64,000 bases of DNA, taken from Kluyvera sp047971185 (GTDB lineage Bacteria; Pseudomonadota; Gammaproteobacteria; Enterobacterales; Enterobacteriaceae). Shown piece by piece: positions 31,951 to 40,725 of the stretch. Every line of letters starts with the position of its first letter. Positions within the stretch are counted from its first letter, which is position 1. A program made the position numbers and the translations under genes. Location: positions 46,691 to 110,690 of the forward strand of contig NZ_JBKDZH010000044.1 of NCBI RefSeq assembly GCF_047971185.1, written 5' to 3'. A model generated the notes under the pieces. That model was not told the DNA's origin. It made no database searches and saw nothing but the letters and a program-made list of their open reading frames with translations.

Positions 31951-33124
31951 TCAGGTACGCGCTTCTTTTAATAACTGCGCAATGGCCTGTTCCTGTTCGC
32001 TGTAATTCCCTTCACCAAAGAACGTATAGCGAAGCTGACCGCGCGCATCAAAAAGGTAGTGGGCCGGCCAGTACTGATTGCCAAAAGCGCGCCATATTTG
32101 ATAATTATTGTCCGTGACCACCGGGTAGCTCAGCCGCCATTTTTTCACTGCGGCCGTTACCGCGGCCAAATTCTTCTCGTGCGGATATTCCGGCGTGTGT
32201 ACGCCAATCACCTCCAGCCCCTGTGGACGATATTTTTCTGCCCATTCGCGGACATGCGGCAAGGTGTGCTGGCAGTTAATGCAGTCAAAAGTCCAGAAAT
32301 CGACCAGCACGACTTTGCCTTTTAGCGTCTCGCGACTGAGTGGCACACTGTTGATCCACCCGGTCCCGCCAGTGAGCGGCGGCAGGGCGCTGTCGGCAAC
32401 GGGCTGCAGTTTAACGGGCGTGGCGGGAACCCACGACACCAGATGCTGTTCCAACTGCTGGGAGAGCGTATTGGCCCCCTGAAGTACGCTGGTGACGCCC
32501 GAAGCAATGAGTATCACCGAGGCCAGCATAGCGACGCCGCCCAGCCGTTTTAACCGCTCAACTACGGCGGTTCTGGCGCGCAGCCAGCGCATCACCCGCT
32601 GACCGCCCAGCCACAGTAGCGCCAGCATCACGGCGCAGCCGCTGCCATAGGCGGCCAGCAAAACAGCGCTGGAAACGGTGTTTCCCTCAACGACCCCCAG
32701 ACTAAGAATCGCCCCCAGCACCGGGCCTGCGCAGGGCGCCCAAAGCAGGCCGGTGGCAATCCCGGCCAATAGTGCCGACAGCAGCCCTTGACGACGCAGG
32801 CTGCGATCGTTGACCTGGTTACCGAGACGAACTGCCGGCGACGCCAGCCGCTGCGCTATCTGCGGTGAGATCAGCGACAGCGCCACCACGGTGAGAAACG
32901 CCAGCGCCAGCCAGCGGCCCACCACAGAAATCTGAGTGACCCACGCGCTGGCTGCGGTCACCAGCAGCGACAGCGCGGTAAACATCAGCACCATACCGCC
33001 GAGCAGCGCCGCCAGATGGCTTTTTTGCCCCTTCATGCTGGCGAACAAAAACGGGATGACCGGCAACGTGCAGGGGCTTAGCAGCGTGAGCATGCCCCCC
33101 CAGAAATGCGATGATAACGGCCAT
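31951..33124 (-). CDS. DipZ-like CcdA-thioredoxin fusion, frameshifted in a G7 run near its start
   Basis: An inner-membrane thiol-disulfide transporter: six CcdA/DsbD-beta helices (cysteines in LLSPCTLPVIPF and LLWAPCAGPVLG) joined to a periplasmic TlpA-like thioredoxin (WTFDCINCQHTLPH, CxxC motif), as in DipZ. It would carry electrons from cytosolic thioredoxin to periplasmic targets. The coupled start is ATG 33124 (TGATG overlap with the upstream ORF), reading MAVIIAFLGG, and the downstream frame opens MLTLLSPCTLP. The two join only if the G run at 33095-33101 (minus strand) has six G, but it has seven. Without correction, translation would have to restart at ATG 33093, losing ten residues. 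Sequencing error, slippage or true mutation cannot be told apart here. Confidence 0.8.
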
Positions 33125-33291
33125 CAGGCACCTCCCAGCACGCGGCGCGGGCGATCGGCCGTCTGCGCGACGGTGACGGACGATTTAGCGAGAAGGGCGG
33201 CGCGCAGCGCCTGATTGTCTGCGGCGACGCAGGCTGCCGTTTGCAGCGTCGTCGCCACGGCCCCAAGGAAAAACTGACGGACTCTGGTCAT
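33124..33291 (-). CDS. Small ORF coupled to DipZ-like gene (55 aa, possibly exported)
   Basis: A 55-codon ORF starting MTRVRQFFLGAVATTLQTA behind GAGGTGATTT, with a stop that overlaps the next start (TGATG). The first 24 residues resemble a signal peptide ending CVAA, so the product may be a very small periplasmic protein. No family is recognised; it could be the remnant of a longer protein. Its ribosome site lies inside the 3' arm of a perfect inverted repeat. The tight coupling supports that it is translated. Confidence 0.55.
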   Translation of the reverse strand: MTRVRQFFLGAVATTLQTAACVAADNQALRAALLAKSSVTVAQTADRPRRVLGGA

Positions 33292-33342
33292 AAATCACCT
33301 CATGTTGATAGCAGCCTGTCTTGCAGGCGGTGAGGTGATTTA
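33291..33342 (-). promoter_or_regulatory. Perfect 12-bp inverted repeat masking the ribosome site of the small ORF
   Basis: TAAATCACCTCA (33291-33302) and TGAGGTGATTTA (33331-33342) are exact complements, with an inner GCCTG / CAGGC hairpin between them. In leftward mRNA the 3' arm carries the GAGGTGA ribosome site and the A of the start codon, so the stem would hide the site. As DNA it could also be an operator for the neighbouring response regulator. Confidence 0.65.
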
Positions 33343-33391
33343 AGCGCGCCGCTGTATAGGGCGTGTGTCGGCAACGGGCCGTTTTGTCAGG

Positions 33392-34729
33392 CTATTTATC
33401 CGTGTCTGTGCTGGATACATCTGGATACAAAGGCAGCCAGAGCCTGGCCTCCAGCCCGCCCTGCGGGCGGTTGCTCAGCGTTAAGCGGCCCTGTAAGCGG
33501 GCGGCAAGCTGGGAGGCAATGGCCAGCCCCAATCCGGTACCGCCGGTATGACGATTACGCGAGGTTTCCAGCCGATAAAAAGGCTGAAGCACGGCGTCCA
33601 GCTCCGCCGCCGGGATCCCCGGGCCGCTATCCAGCACGTCGATGGTCAGCCAGCGCTCGTCAACGGGGGTGATACGTAAGATCGCGTCGTTATTGCCATA
33701 CTTCAGCGCATTGTCGACCAGGTTGGTGACGACCCGACGCAGGGCCTGGGGATAGGTCGTGAGTGGCGGCAGACTTGCCAGCGGCTGGAAGGTGACCGGG
33801 TGGCCGGTGTCCACGTAATCGCAGGCGAGGGTGTCGAGAAAGGCGTTGAGGTCGAGACGCAGATTCGCTTCCTGAACGTTTTCACTGCTGCGGGCGTAGG
33901 CAATACCTTCGCGCACCAGACGGGTCATAGCATCGAGATCCTGCATCATCTTTTCCTGCAGCGCCGGATCCTGCGCCATCTCCACCCGTAATTTCATACG
34001 CGTAATCGGCGTTTGCAGGTCGTGAGAAATGGCGGCGAGGATCTGCGTACGCTCCTGGAGGTAGTGCTGAACGCGCGCCTGCATGGCGTTAAAGGCACGC
34101 GCCGTTTGCTGGACTTCCCGCGGACCGCCTTCTTCCATTGGCTGCGGCGAGGTGTCTGCAGGTTCTAATGATTCGACGGCGCGGGTAAAGCGGGAGAGCG
34201 GGCGCACAACCTGACGCACCGCCAGCCATGCGCAAATCAGCAGCAGCAGCGGCTGGGCGACCAGAACAATCGGCAGCCAGCGCGCCAGCGCAGGAAGCTG
34301 CGGGCGAATATCAATGGTTAACGGCTGACCGTCGCTTAAGCGCAGATGCGCCTGCAGGTGCTCCCGTGGCCCGGGAATAGCGCTGAACGTTAGCGTATAC
34401 CTGTCGTCCAGCGCGTCATGCAGCGTTCGCACAATGCTGCGCGAGCGCCAGCTGTCGGGCGGCGGCCCCGATTCACCGGCGTTGGTCAGATACTGATAAT
34501 TACCGCGCGATAGCGTGGGTAACCAGGCGCTACGCTCGCTGGCGGGCAGCCTGTCGAGAATCGCCACGCTGGTGGCGACATCGTCGCTGAGGTTGTTGAG
34601 CATCACACTGCGGGCGCTGCTCATCCGTTCATAGAGCAGCACCGCCAGCGTCAGGCTATTGGCCAGCAGCAGCCCGCCCAGCACAATCAGCACTAACCGA
34701 TATAGCAGCGTTTTTGGCCACAGCCTCAT
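33392..34729 (-). CDS. Sensor histidine kinase
   Basis: A 445-residue inner-membrane kinase. TM1 lies at residues about 10-32, a periplasmic sensing stretch at about 33-150, TM2 at about 152-172, then HAMP and the phospho-acceptor His near residue 236 (AAISHDLQTPITRMKLRVE). The ATPase domain has the N-box LVDNALKYGNN, G1 DSGPGIPAAELD and G2 GGTGLGLAIASQLAARL. It overlaps its response regulator gene by 4 bp. With the DipZ-like gene downstream on the same strand, a periplasmic redox or stress signal is a reasonable guess; the ligand is unknown. Confidence 0.93.
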   Translation of the reverse strand: MRLWPKTLLYRLVLIVLGGLLLANSLTLAVLLYERMSSARSVMLNNLSDDVATSVAILDRLPASERSAWLPTLSRGNYQYLTNAGESGPPPDSWRSRSIVRTLHDALDDRYTLTFSAIPGPREHLQAHLRLSDGQPLTIDIRPQLPALARWLPIVLVAQPLLLLICAWLAVRQVVRPLSRFTRAVESLEPADTSPQPMEEGGPREVQQTARAFNAMQARVQHYLQERTQILAAISHDLQTPITRMKLRVEMAQDPALQEKMMQDLDAMTRLVREGIAYARSSENVQEANLRLDLNAFLDTLACDYVDTGHPVTFQPLASLPPLTTYPQALRRVVTNLVDNALKYGNNDAILRITPVDERWLTIDVLDSGPGIPAAELDAVLQPFYRLETSRNRHTGGTGLGLAIASQLAARLQGRLTLSNRPQGGLEARLWLPLYPDVSSTDTDK

Positions 34730-35463
34730 TCATGCAGTTCCCGCAGGGTGACCGGCATGGCCAGCACGTAGCCTTCGCTACGCACGGTCTTAATATAGGC
34801 CGGTTCACGCGCGTCATCGTTCAACCGCTGGCGCAGGCGGCTGACCAGCAGGTCTATTGACCGCTCAAACAGCTCGGCATCGCGGCCCTGGGTCAGGCTA
34901 AGCAACTGGTCGCGATTAAGCACGCGCTGGGGATGGTCGAGAAACACGCGCAGCAGGCGATACTCCGCGCCGCTGAGCGCCACCACCAGCCCCTCGTCGT
35001 CCAGCAAATGACGGGCGGCGGTATCCAGCTGCCAGCGGCCAAAGGCAATCAGCCGTCCAGCCTCGGTAATTTGCAAATTCGGCGGCAGGGCGCGGTAGCG
35101 GCGCAGAATGGCCTTAATGCGCGCCAGCAGTTCACGGGCGACAAACGGCTTAACCAGATAGTCGTCGGCGCCCATTTCCAGCCCCAGTATTCTGTCCGCA
35201 TCGTCACCGCGCGCGGTCAGCATCAGTACGGGGATATTCTGCCGGTCGTTGCGCAGCTGGCGACACAGCGTCAGGCCGTCGTCGCCGGGCATCATGATGT
35301 CCAGTACTACCAGATCCACCTGATTACCGGCAAGGTAGCTGCGCATAGCCTTGCCGTTGCTGGCCCCCGTCGCCCGATAGCCTGATTTCAGCAGGTAGTC
35401 GACGACCAGCTCGCGAATGTCGTGGTCGTCATCCACCACCAGGATATTATCGATGTGTTCCAT
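34726..35463 (-). CDS. OmpR-family response regulator
   Basis: A 245-residue regulator. The receiver domain has the acidic pair VVDDDHD, the phospho-acceptor Asp55 in LVVLDIMMPGDDGLTL, and Lys in DYLVKPF. The winged-helix DNA-binding domain follows (LLRVFLDHPQRVLNRDQLLSLTQGR ... VSRLRQRLND ... IKTVRSEGYVL). It is the promoter-proximal gene of the kinase pair and shares a strand with the DipZ-like unit, whose upstream inverted repeat may be its target (inference). Confidence 0.94.
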   Translation of the reverse strand: MEHIDNILVVDDDHDIRELVVDYLLKSGYRATGASNGKAMRSYLAGNQVDLVVLDIMMPGDDGLTLCRQLRNDRQNIPVLMLTARGDDADRILGLEMGADDYLVKPFVARELLARIKAILRRYRALPPNLQITEAGRLIAFGRWQLDTAARHLLDDEGLVVALSGAEYRLLRVFLDHPQRVLNRDQLLSLTQGRDAELFERSIDLLVSRLRQRLNDDAREPAYIKTVRSEGYVLAMPVTLRELHE

Positions 35464-35498
35464 GTTGACTCCAGGTCCGGCCGGGGGCAGCCGCGGGG

Positions 35499-36500
35499 TT
35501 ACAGTTTATCGGCGTCGATCACGGCTTTGGTGAAGTTAGCCGGATCTTCCTGCGGTGGGTTATGCCCCACGTTTGGGCCGAAGGTACGGTGTTCATATTT
35601 GCCGGTGAAGCGGGCGGCGTAGGTTTTCGGATCCGGGTGCGGCGCGCCGTTGTTGCCACCTTCAATGGTGATGGTCGGGACGGTAATGGCCGGCAGCGCG
35701 GCGAGCTTCTGCTCATATTTAGCATATTTCGCTTCACCTTTCTCCAGCCCTAAACGCCATCGGTAGTTGCTGATGGTCACCGCCACCTGATCCGGGTTGT
35801 CCAGCGATTTGGCGCTGGTGTTGAAGGTGTCATCGCTGAACTTCCAGCCCGGCGACGCCTGCTGCCAGATGAGCTTCGCAAAGTCGTGGGTGTTTTTGGC
35901 GTAGCCCGCCTTGCCGCGCGGAGTCGCGAAATAGAACTGATACCACCACTGCTGTTCCCCCTGCGGCGGCAGCGGCTGTTCGCCAATTTTCTGGCTGCTA
36001 ATCAGATAGCCGCTGACCGACACCAGCGATTTCACCCGCTCCGGCCACAGCGCGGCGACGATATCCGCCGTGCGCGCGCCCCAGTCGAAACCGGCGAAAT
36101 CGGCCTGTTTGATATGCAGCGCATCCATTAAGACAACGGCGTCAGACGCTAACGCGGACGGCTGGCCGTTGCGCGGCGTAGCGGCGGACAAGAATCGGGT
36201 GGTGCCGTAACCGCGCAGGCTCGGCACAATGACGCGGAACCCTTTACTGGCCAGCGCTGGCGCGACCTGGGCGTAGCTGTTGATATCGTACGGCCAGCCG
36301 TGCAGCAGGATGACCGGCTGGCCATCGCGCGGGCCAATATCGACGTAGCCGATATTCAGGTCGCCGGCGTTAATTTGGTGAACGGTTTTAAATTCGGCGG
36401 CGTAATCCGGCGCAGCCAGGGCCGGCAAGGCGGGTGCCAGCAGCACGCTGGCCAGCAACAGAATTTTGAAGCGAAATACCGGGGACGCTGAAACGTTCAT
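35499..36500 (-). CDS. Exported epoxide-hydrolase-like alpha/beta hydrolase
   Basis: A 333-residue alpha/beta hydrolase with a signal peptide (VFRFKILLLASVLLAPALPALA). The oxyanion motif is VILLHGWPYDINSY, and the nucleophile elbow is ADFAGFDWGARTADIVAAL, where the Asp in G-F-D-W-G is the epoxide-hydrolase or dehalogenase type of nucleophile. A catalytic His fits TFGPNVGHNPPQEDP. It would act in the periplasm. The start at 36500 has GGAGAAATCT upstream; the longer frame to 36716 has no family support. It lies 35 bp upstream of the response regulator gene on the same strand, so cotranscription is possible. Confidence 0.87.
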   Translation of the reverse strand: MNVSASPVFRFKILLLASVLLAPALPALAAPDYAAEFKTVHQINAGDLNIGYVDIGPRDGQPVILLHGWPYDINSYAQVAPALASKGFRVIVPSLRGYGTTRFLSAATPRNGQPSALASDAVVLMDALHIKQADFAGFDWGARTADIVAALWPERVKSLVSVSGYLISSQKIGEQPLPPQGEQQWWYQFYFATPRGKAGYAKNTHDFAKLIWQQASPGWKFSDDTFNTSAKSLDNPDQVAVTISNYRWRLGLEKGEAKYAKYEQKLAALPAITVPTITIEGGNNGAPHPDPKTYAARFTGKYEHRTFGPNVGHNPPQEDPANFTKAVIDADKL

Positions 36501-36717
36501 AGATTTCTCCTGCACACACGAGGTTGTTGGCATCAAATCAAAAACGATAGCGAACGAAGTATAGTGGGCTATCGCGACCTGATAATAAAAACAAGCGGAA
36601 GTGTCGCGGATGTGTGCGCAAGAAGGGATTTTGCCAGCGACTGTATCGGCGCAAACGCCAGATACAGTGTGATACAAAAGGGAGACACGCGGAGCCTCCC
36701 TGATTAGTGATGCCACA

Positions 36718-37617
36718 TCAGGCGCGGCTGAGGAACGGTACCCGCCAGACCTGCGGTTTAGCGAACATCACCAGGTTGCCCAGCAGAATCAGCACCAGCC
36801 CGACCACCGCATTCGCGTGCCACTGATAGCCTTCGTAAACCGTGGACAGCGTCAGCGCCACCAGGGGAAACAGCAGGGTGCTGTAAGCGGCGTTGCTGGC
36901 GCCGATGCGGCCTACCAGCGTGAAATAAACGCCGAAGGCGATGACGGAGCCGAACAGCGCCAGGTAAAACAGCGCCCCCAGATAGCTGATGGTCCACTGC
37001 GGCGTAAAGTCATCGCCGCGCAGCAGGGCCACCACGCCGATCACGATCGTGCCATACAGCATTGCCCAGGCGTTGGTGGTCAGGGTCTCCAGGCCGCGGC
37101 GCTGGTGGCGCAGGCTTAGCATATTGCCCAGTGAGAACCCGTAGGTGCCCAGCGCGCTCAGCAAAATCCCCGCCAGCAGAGTACTGCTCATGCCCACCGC
37201 CTGCAGGTCATCCCAGAACAGGGTAATGATGCCCGCCAGCCCCAGCAGCGCGGCAAGGTAAAAGCGTTTTGGCGGCGTCTGGCGGAAGAAGATAAAGCTG
37301 TTAATGGCGTTGAATAGCACCGCCATGGAGAAAATAACCGACTCCAGGCCGGTGTTAATCCATCTTGCGGCGGTATAGAAACAGAGAAAGTTAAAGCCAA
37401 ACACGCAGCAGCCCTGCACCATGCAAAACAGGTGGTCGCGCAGCGCCAGCGGCCGCAGACGGCGCAGGCACAGCAGGATAGTCAGCATCGTGCCGCTGGC
37501 GATGGCAAAGCGCCAGAAAATAGAGACCGCTTCGGGCACCGGCCCTTGCTGTAAAAAAATGGCGATCCAGGTGGTTCCCCAGATAACAACAACCAGAGCA
37601 TAGAGCAGCGCGTTCAT
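36718..37617 (-). CDS. EamA/DMT-family transporter
   Basis: A 299-residue inner-membrane protein with ten predicted helices in two EamA repeats (first near residues 1-130: LLYALVVVIWGTTWIAIFLQQG ... FFRQTPPKRFYLAALLGLAGI; second from about 145: LLSALGTYGFSLGNMLSLRHQ ... GRIGASNAAYSTLLFPLVAL). Such drug/metabolite transporters mostly export amino acids or other metabolites. It is divergent from an AraC regulator across about 180 bp, a typical exporter-regulator pair. Confidence 0.9.
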   Translation of the reverse strand: MNALLYALVVVIWGTTWIAIFLQQGPVPEAVSIFWRFAIASGTMLTILLCLRRLRPLALRDHLFCMVQGCCVFGFNFLCFYTAARWINTGLESVIFSMAVLFNAINSFIFFRQTPPKRFYLAALLGLAGIITLFWDDLQAVGMSSTLLAGILLSALGTYGFSLGNMLSLRHQRRGLETLTTNAWAMLYGTIVIGVVALLRGDDFTPQWTISYLGALFYLALFGSVIAFGVYFTLVGRIGASNAAYSTLLFPLVALTLSTVYEGYQWHANAVVGLVLILLGNLVMFAKPQVWRVPFLSRA

Positions 37618-37802
37618 AGAACCTCACATCGGTAACAGCGATAAACGCTGAGTCTGACGCGTACGGGCGAGGCGGGCTTGCAAAGGGTTGCGGATGACTT
37701 GCAAATTCTTGCGGTTTTTTGCCGATAAAAGGGGGCGAAAGGTGGTTTCCGCCTGCGACAGCCTCTAGACTGGGCCTATCGATAATCGTGACCGAAATGT
37801 TA

Positions 37803-38678
37803 ATGAACCACACCTACGCGACGTTTGAGAGACTACAGAGCCAGAAAGCAATTCTGCGGGATACCGTTGCGCTCAATTCCGGCATTCAGCTTGCCGCGTG
37901 GTACAACAAACTCGATACCCTGACCGTACAAAGCGATCACCATACCTTAAGCCTGTACGTGGCCGACGGTTATGAAAGCTATCAGAAAACGCCGCATGGC
38001 TGGAAAAATGGCGGTGGGCCAAACCGTTTCTGCCTGATGCCAGAAGACAGTGAATCGACGTGGGATATTCGCGGGGACCTGTCGTTTGTCCACCTCTACT
38101 GTACCGATGCGCACCTGCGTAGCGTCGGGGAACAGGTGTGGGACCGCAGCCCGGCCAGCGTGACGCTGGACGAGCAAATCTTTGGTGACGATCCGAAAAT
38201 TACGCTGCTGTATCGCCAGTTCCTGCTCGGCTGTGACTGGCAGCAGCCCGCCAATCAGCTGACGCTCAGCAGCGCCAGCACGCTGCTGCTTACCCATTTG
38301 CTACAAAACTACGCCAACGTGCGCTGGCGGCTCCCGGCGGTAACCGGCGGGCTGGCGCCGGGAATATTGCGTAATACGCTTGATTTTATCGATGCGCATC
38401 TCGGCGAGCCGTTAACCCTTGCCGACCTGGCCGCCCAGGCGACGCTGAGCGAATATCACTTTGCGCGGATGTTCCGCCAGTCCGTGGGCTTAGCGCCGCA
38501 TCAATACGTGATGCAGCGGCGGATGGATAGCGCACAACAGCTGGTGCGCCACACCGCGCTACCGCTAACCGAGATTGCGCTGCGCTGCGGTTTCAGCTCC
38601 GCCAGCCACTTCAGCAACCGCTTTAAAGCGGTAACCGGCGTTACGCCGTCGCAGCTACGCGCGGGCCTTGCGGGATAG
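37803..38678 (+). CDS. AraC-family transcriptional regulator
   Basis: A regulator of about 291 residues (start ATG 37803, or 37797 two codons earlier). An N-terminal cupin-like sensing half (HTLSLYVADGYESYQKTPHGWK) leads to two C-terminal HTH motifs: LTLADLAAQATLSEYHFARMFRQSVGLAPHQYV and LTEIALRCGFSSASHFSNRFKAVTGVTPSQLR. It is divergent from the DMT transporter gene, its likely target. The 3' end overlaps the convergent ydcO by 24 bp. Confidence 0.9.
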   Translation: MNHTYATFERLQSQKAILRDTVALNSGIQLAAWYNKLDTLTVQSDHHTLSLYVADGYESYQKTPHGWKNGGGPNRFCLMPEDSESTWDIRGDLSFVHLYCTDAHLRSVGEQVWDRSPASVTLDEQIFGDDPKITLLYRQFLLGCDWQQPANQLTLSSASTLLLTHLLQNYANVRWRLPAVTGGLAPGILRNTLDFIDAHLGEPLTLADLAAQATLSEYHFARMFRQSVGLAPHQYVMQRRMDSAQQLVRHTALPLTEIALRCGFSSASHFSNRFKAVTGVTPSQLRAGLAG

Positions 38679-39821
38679 CAGCGCGAAGCTTGCCCCACCG
38701 ACCGCCAGCCCCCAGAACGCCGATCCGACGCCTGCCAGAGTAATGCCGCTTGCGGTCACCAGAAAGGTGACCATCGCCGCATCGCGTTCCTGTTCGGAGT
38801 GCAGCGCCTGGAACAGGCTGCCGCCCAGCGTGCCGAGCAGCGCCAGCCCGGCCAGCATCTGAATCCATACCGCAGGTAAGGCCGCCATCAGCGCGGTGAT
38901 CGAGCCGCCGAATATCCCAGCCAGTAAATAGAACCCGCCTGCCGCAGCGGCCGCCAGCCAGCGCTTTTGCGGATCCGGATGCGCGTCCGGGCTTTGGCAA
39001 ATGGCGGCGGTAATCGCCGCAATACAGACCGAGTAAACGCCAAACGGCGCCAGCAGCAGGCCGAACGCGCCGCTGATTACAATCAGCGCCGACACCGGTA
39101 CCCGATAGCCCGAGGCCTGAAGGGTGGCGAGGCCGGGGGCATTTTGTGAGGCCATGGTGACCAGGAAAAAGGGAATGCCAACGCTGAGCAACGTGGTTAA
39201 CGAAAAGTGGGGCGCGATAAACTGCGGCGTAACGAACGTCAGCGTTAATGAGTTAGTGACAACGTCACCTTTTAGCAGAGCAACGATAATCCCCACCGCC
39301 AGAGCGGCCACCACCGCATAGCGCGGAGCGAGCGCCTTAAACAGCAGCCAGCCGACCAGCATACTGCCGCACAGCAGCAGTTGCCCCTGCAGCGTGGCAA
39401 ACGCCTGCAGGCCAAAACGCAGCAAAATGCCCGCCAGCATGGCGGCGGCCAGCGCATGAGGGATCAGCTTCATCAGTCTGGCGAACCAGCCGGTCAGCCC
39501 GCAAATCACAATCAGCGCGTTGGCGAAGATGAAAATCCCCACCGCATCGTTAAGCGTGGCGCCCTGTAAACCGCCGACCAGCAGCGCCGCGCCGGGGGTT
39601 GACCAGGCGGTGAGAATCGGCACTTTACGCCACAGCGTCAGCACCAGCGTGCTTAGCCCCATGGCGAGGCCGAGCGCGGTCATCCAGCCGGAAATTTGTA
39701 GCGCGCTGGCACCCGCGGCGGCGGCGGCCTGCCAGATAATGGCGGCAGAGCTGGCGTAGCCAACCAGCACGGCGACAAAACCCGCCAGCAGCGTAGGGAA
39801 AGGAATAAAAGCGGATCGCAT
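38655..39821 (-). CDS. ydcO: YdcO, BenE-family (benzoate) transporter
   Basis: A 388-residue membrane protein with about 12 helices, matching the E. coli BenE-family protein YdcO (391 residues). The start MRSAFIPFPTLLAGFVAVLVGYASSAAIIWQAA is typical; the frame opens further upstream only through the regulatory region. BenE relatives carry benzoate:H+ symport in soil bacteria; the substrate in enterobacteria is not proven. It is divergent from ydcN with shared repeat sequences in the 129-bp gap. Confidence 0.92.
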   Translation of the reverse strand: MRSAFIPFPTLLAGFVAVLVGYASSAAIIWQAAAAAGASALQISGWMTALGLAMGLSTLVLTLWRKVPILTAWSTPGAALLVGGLQGATLNDAVGIFIFANALIVICGLTGWFARLMKLIPHALAAAMLAGILLRFGLQAFATLQGQLLLCGSMLVGWLLFKALAPRYAVVAALAVGIIVALLKGDVVTNSLTLTFVTPQFIAPHFSLTTLLSVGIPFFLVTMASQNAPGLATLQASGYRVPVSALIVISGAFGLLLAPFGVYSVCIAAITAAICQSPDAHPDPQKRWLAAAAAGGFYLLAGIFGGSITALMAALPAVWIQMLAGLALLGTLGGSLFQALHSEQERDAAMVTFLVTASGITLAGVGSAFWGLAVGGASFALLSRKARA

Positions 39822-39830
39822 GATAGCCTC

Positions 39831-39880
39831 TTGTGCGTTATAGCGTCCATGTAATGTATCATTGTGCGTTATAGCGCACA
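39831..39880. promoter_or_regulatory. Two 15-bp direct repeats, likely YdcN (SutR) operators
   Basis: TTGTGCGTTATAGCG occurs exactly at 39831-39845 and again at 39862-39876, 31 bp apart (about three helix turns). The second copy extends into the palindrome TGTGCG-TTATAG-CGCACA. The pair lies between divergent ydcO and ydcN, where an autoregulating XRE-cupin repressor would bind. Confidence 0.65.
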
Positions 39881-39950
39881 AGTGCGCGCATCCGAACGAA
39901 AAACCGCGCTGGCTGAGGTATACTTTGCCGGTGTAATCGAGGGAGGCTGA

Positions 39951-40526
39951 ATGAATATTGCGCAACATCTGGCGGCGACGCTGAAAAAACTGCGCCAGGA
40001 GCGGGCATGGAGCCTGTCGAAGCTGGCTGAAGAAACCGGCGTGTCAAAGGCGATGCTAGGGCAGATTGAACGTAATGAATCCAGCCCGACGGTGGCGACG
40101 CTATGGAAAATCGCCACCGGCCTCAACGTGCCGTTTTCCGTGTTTATCACGCCGCCGGAAGCGGGCGGCGAGCAGGCGTTCGACCCGCAGCAGCAGGCGA
40201 TGGTGGTGACGCCGGTCTTTCCGTGGGATGCGGAACTGGGCTTCGACCACTTTTCCATCACGCTGGCGCCGGGCGCGATCAGTGAATCAACGCCGCATGA
40301 AAAAGGGGTGATTGAACATGTGGTGGTGATTAGCGGCCAACTGGATATGTGTGTCCAGGGTGAGTGGCGTCAGCTGGCGGCGGGAGAAGGGCTGCGCTTT
40401 GCGGGCGATCTGGCGCATGCCTATCGCAACAGCAGCGATCAGACCGCGCATTTCCACTCTCTTATTCATTATCCCAAAGAAAAAGCCGCAGGCAGGCCTG
40501 CGGCAAATCACGACAATGAACCATAA
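39951..40526 (+). CDS. ydcN: YdcN (SutR), XRE-cupin regulator
   Basis: A 191-residue regulator. The N-terminal HTH_3 domain reads LAATLKKLRQERAWSLSKLAEETGVSKAMLGQIERNESSPTVATLWKIA; a C-terminal cupin follows (ITLAPGAISESTPHEKGVIEHVVVISGQLDMCVQGEWRQLAAGEGLRF). E. coli YdcN, also named SutR, has been linked to sulfur-utilisation genes. The protein is a little longer at its C-terminus than the E. coli one (178). It is divergent from ydcO, as in E. coli. Confidence 0.92.
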   Translation: MNIAQHLAATLKKLRQERAWSLSKLAEETGVSKAMLGQIERNESSPTVATLWKIATGLNVPFSVFITPPEAGGEQAFDPQQQAMVVTPVFPWDAELGFDHFSITLAPGAISESTPHEKGVIEHVVVISGQLDMCVQGEWRQLAAGEGLRFAGDLAHAYRNSSDQTAHFHSLIHYPKEKAAGRPAANHDNEP

Positions 40527-40586
40527 CGTGGCCGTTACGAGGAAAGTCCGGAATACGGGGCTGACTCTAACCCATTGATGCTGAAC

Positions 40587-40627
40587 GCTGAAATAACCAT
40601 TTCGGCAATAGGTTGCCGAAATTCAGC
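40587..40627. other. Strong hairpin between ydcN and rlhA
   Basis: TTTCGGCAA / TTGCCGAAA (9-bp perfect stem, TAGG loop) is extended outside a 7-base bulge by GCTGAA / TTCAGC. It is not followed by a U-run. A TACAAT -10-like hexamer at 40681 could serve rlhA. It may be a terminator-like element of ydcN or part of a small RNA. Confidence 0.4.
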
Positions 40628-40725
40628 TAACCGCCGCGCAGAAGCGATGGAAACTGTTTTCGTCTACCGCGGCTTCTGGCTACAATAGCCGCCATTTTGT
40701 GACCCTACTGGATAACTCCGACTGT

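Noticed and set aside
40699..40725. GTG 40699 as start of rlhA
   Set aside because: It would add nine residues without family counterpart and lie within a few bases of the likely transcription start after TACAAT at 40681.
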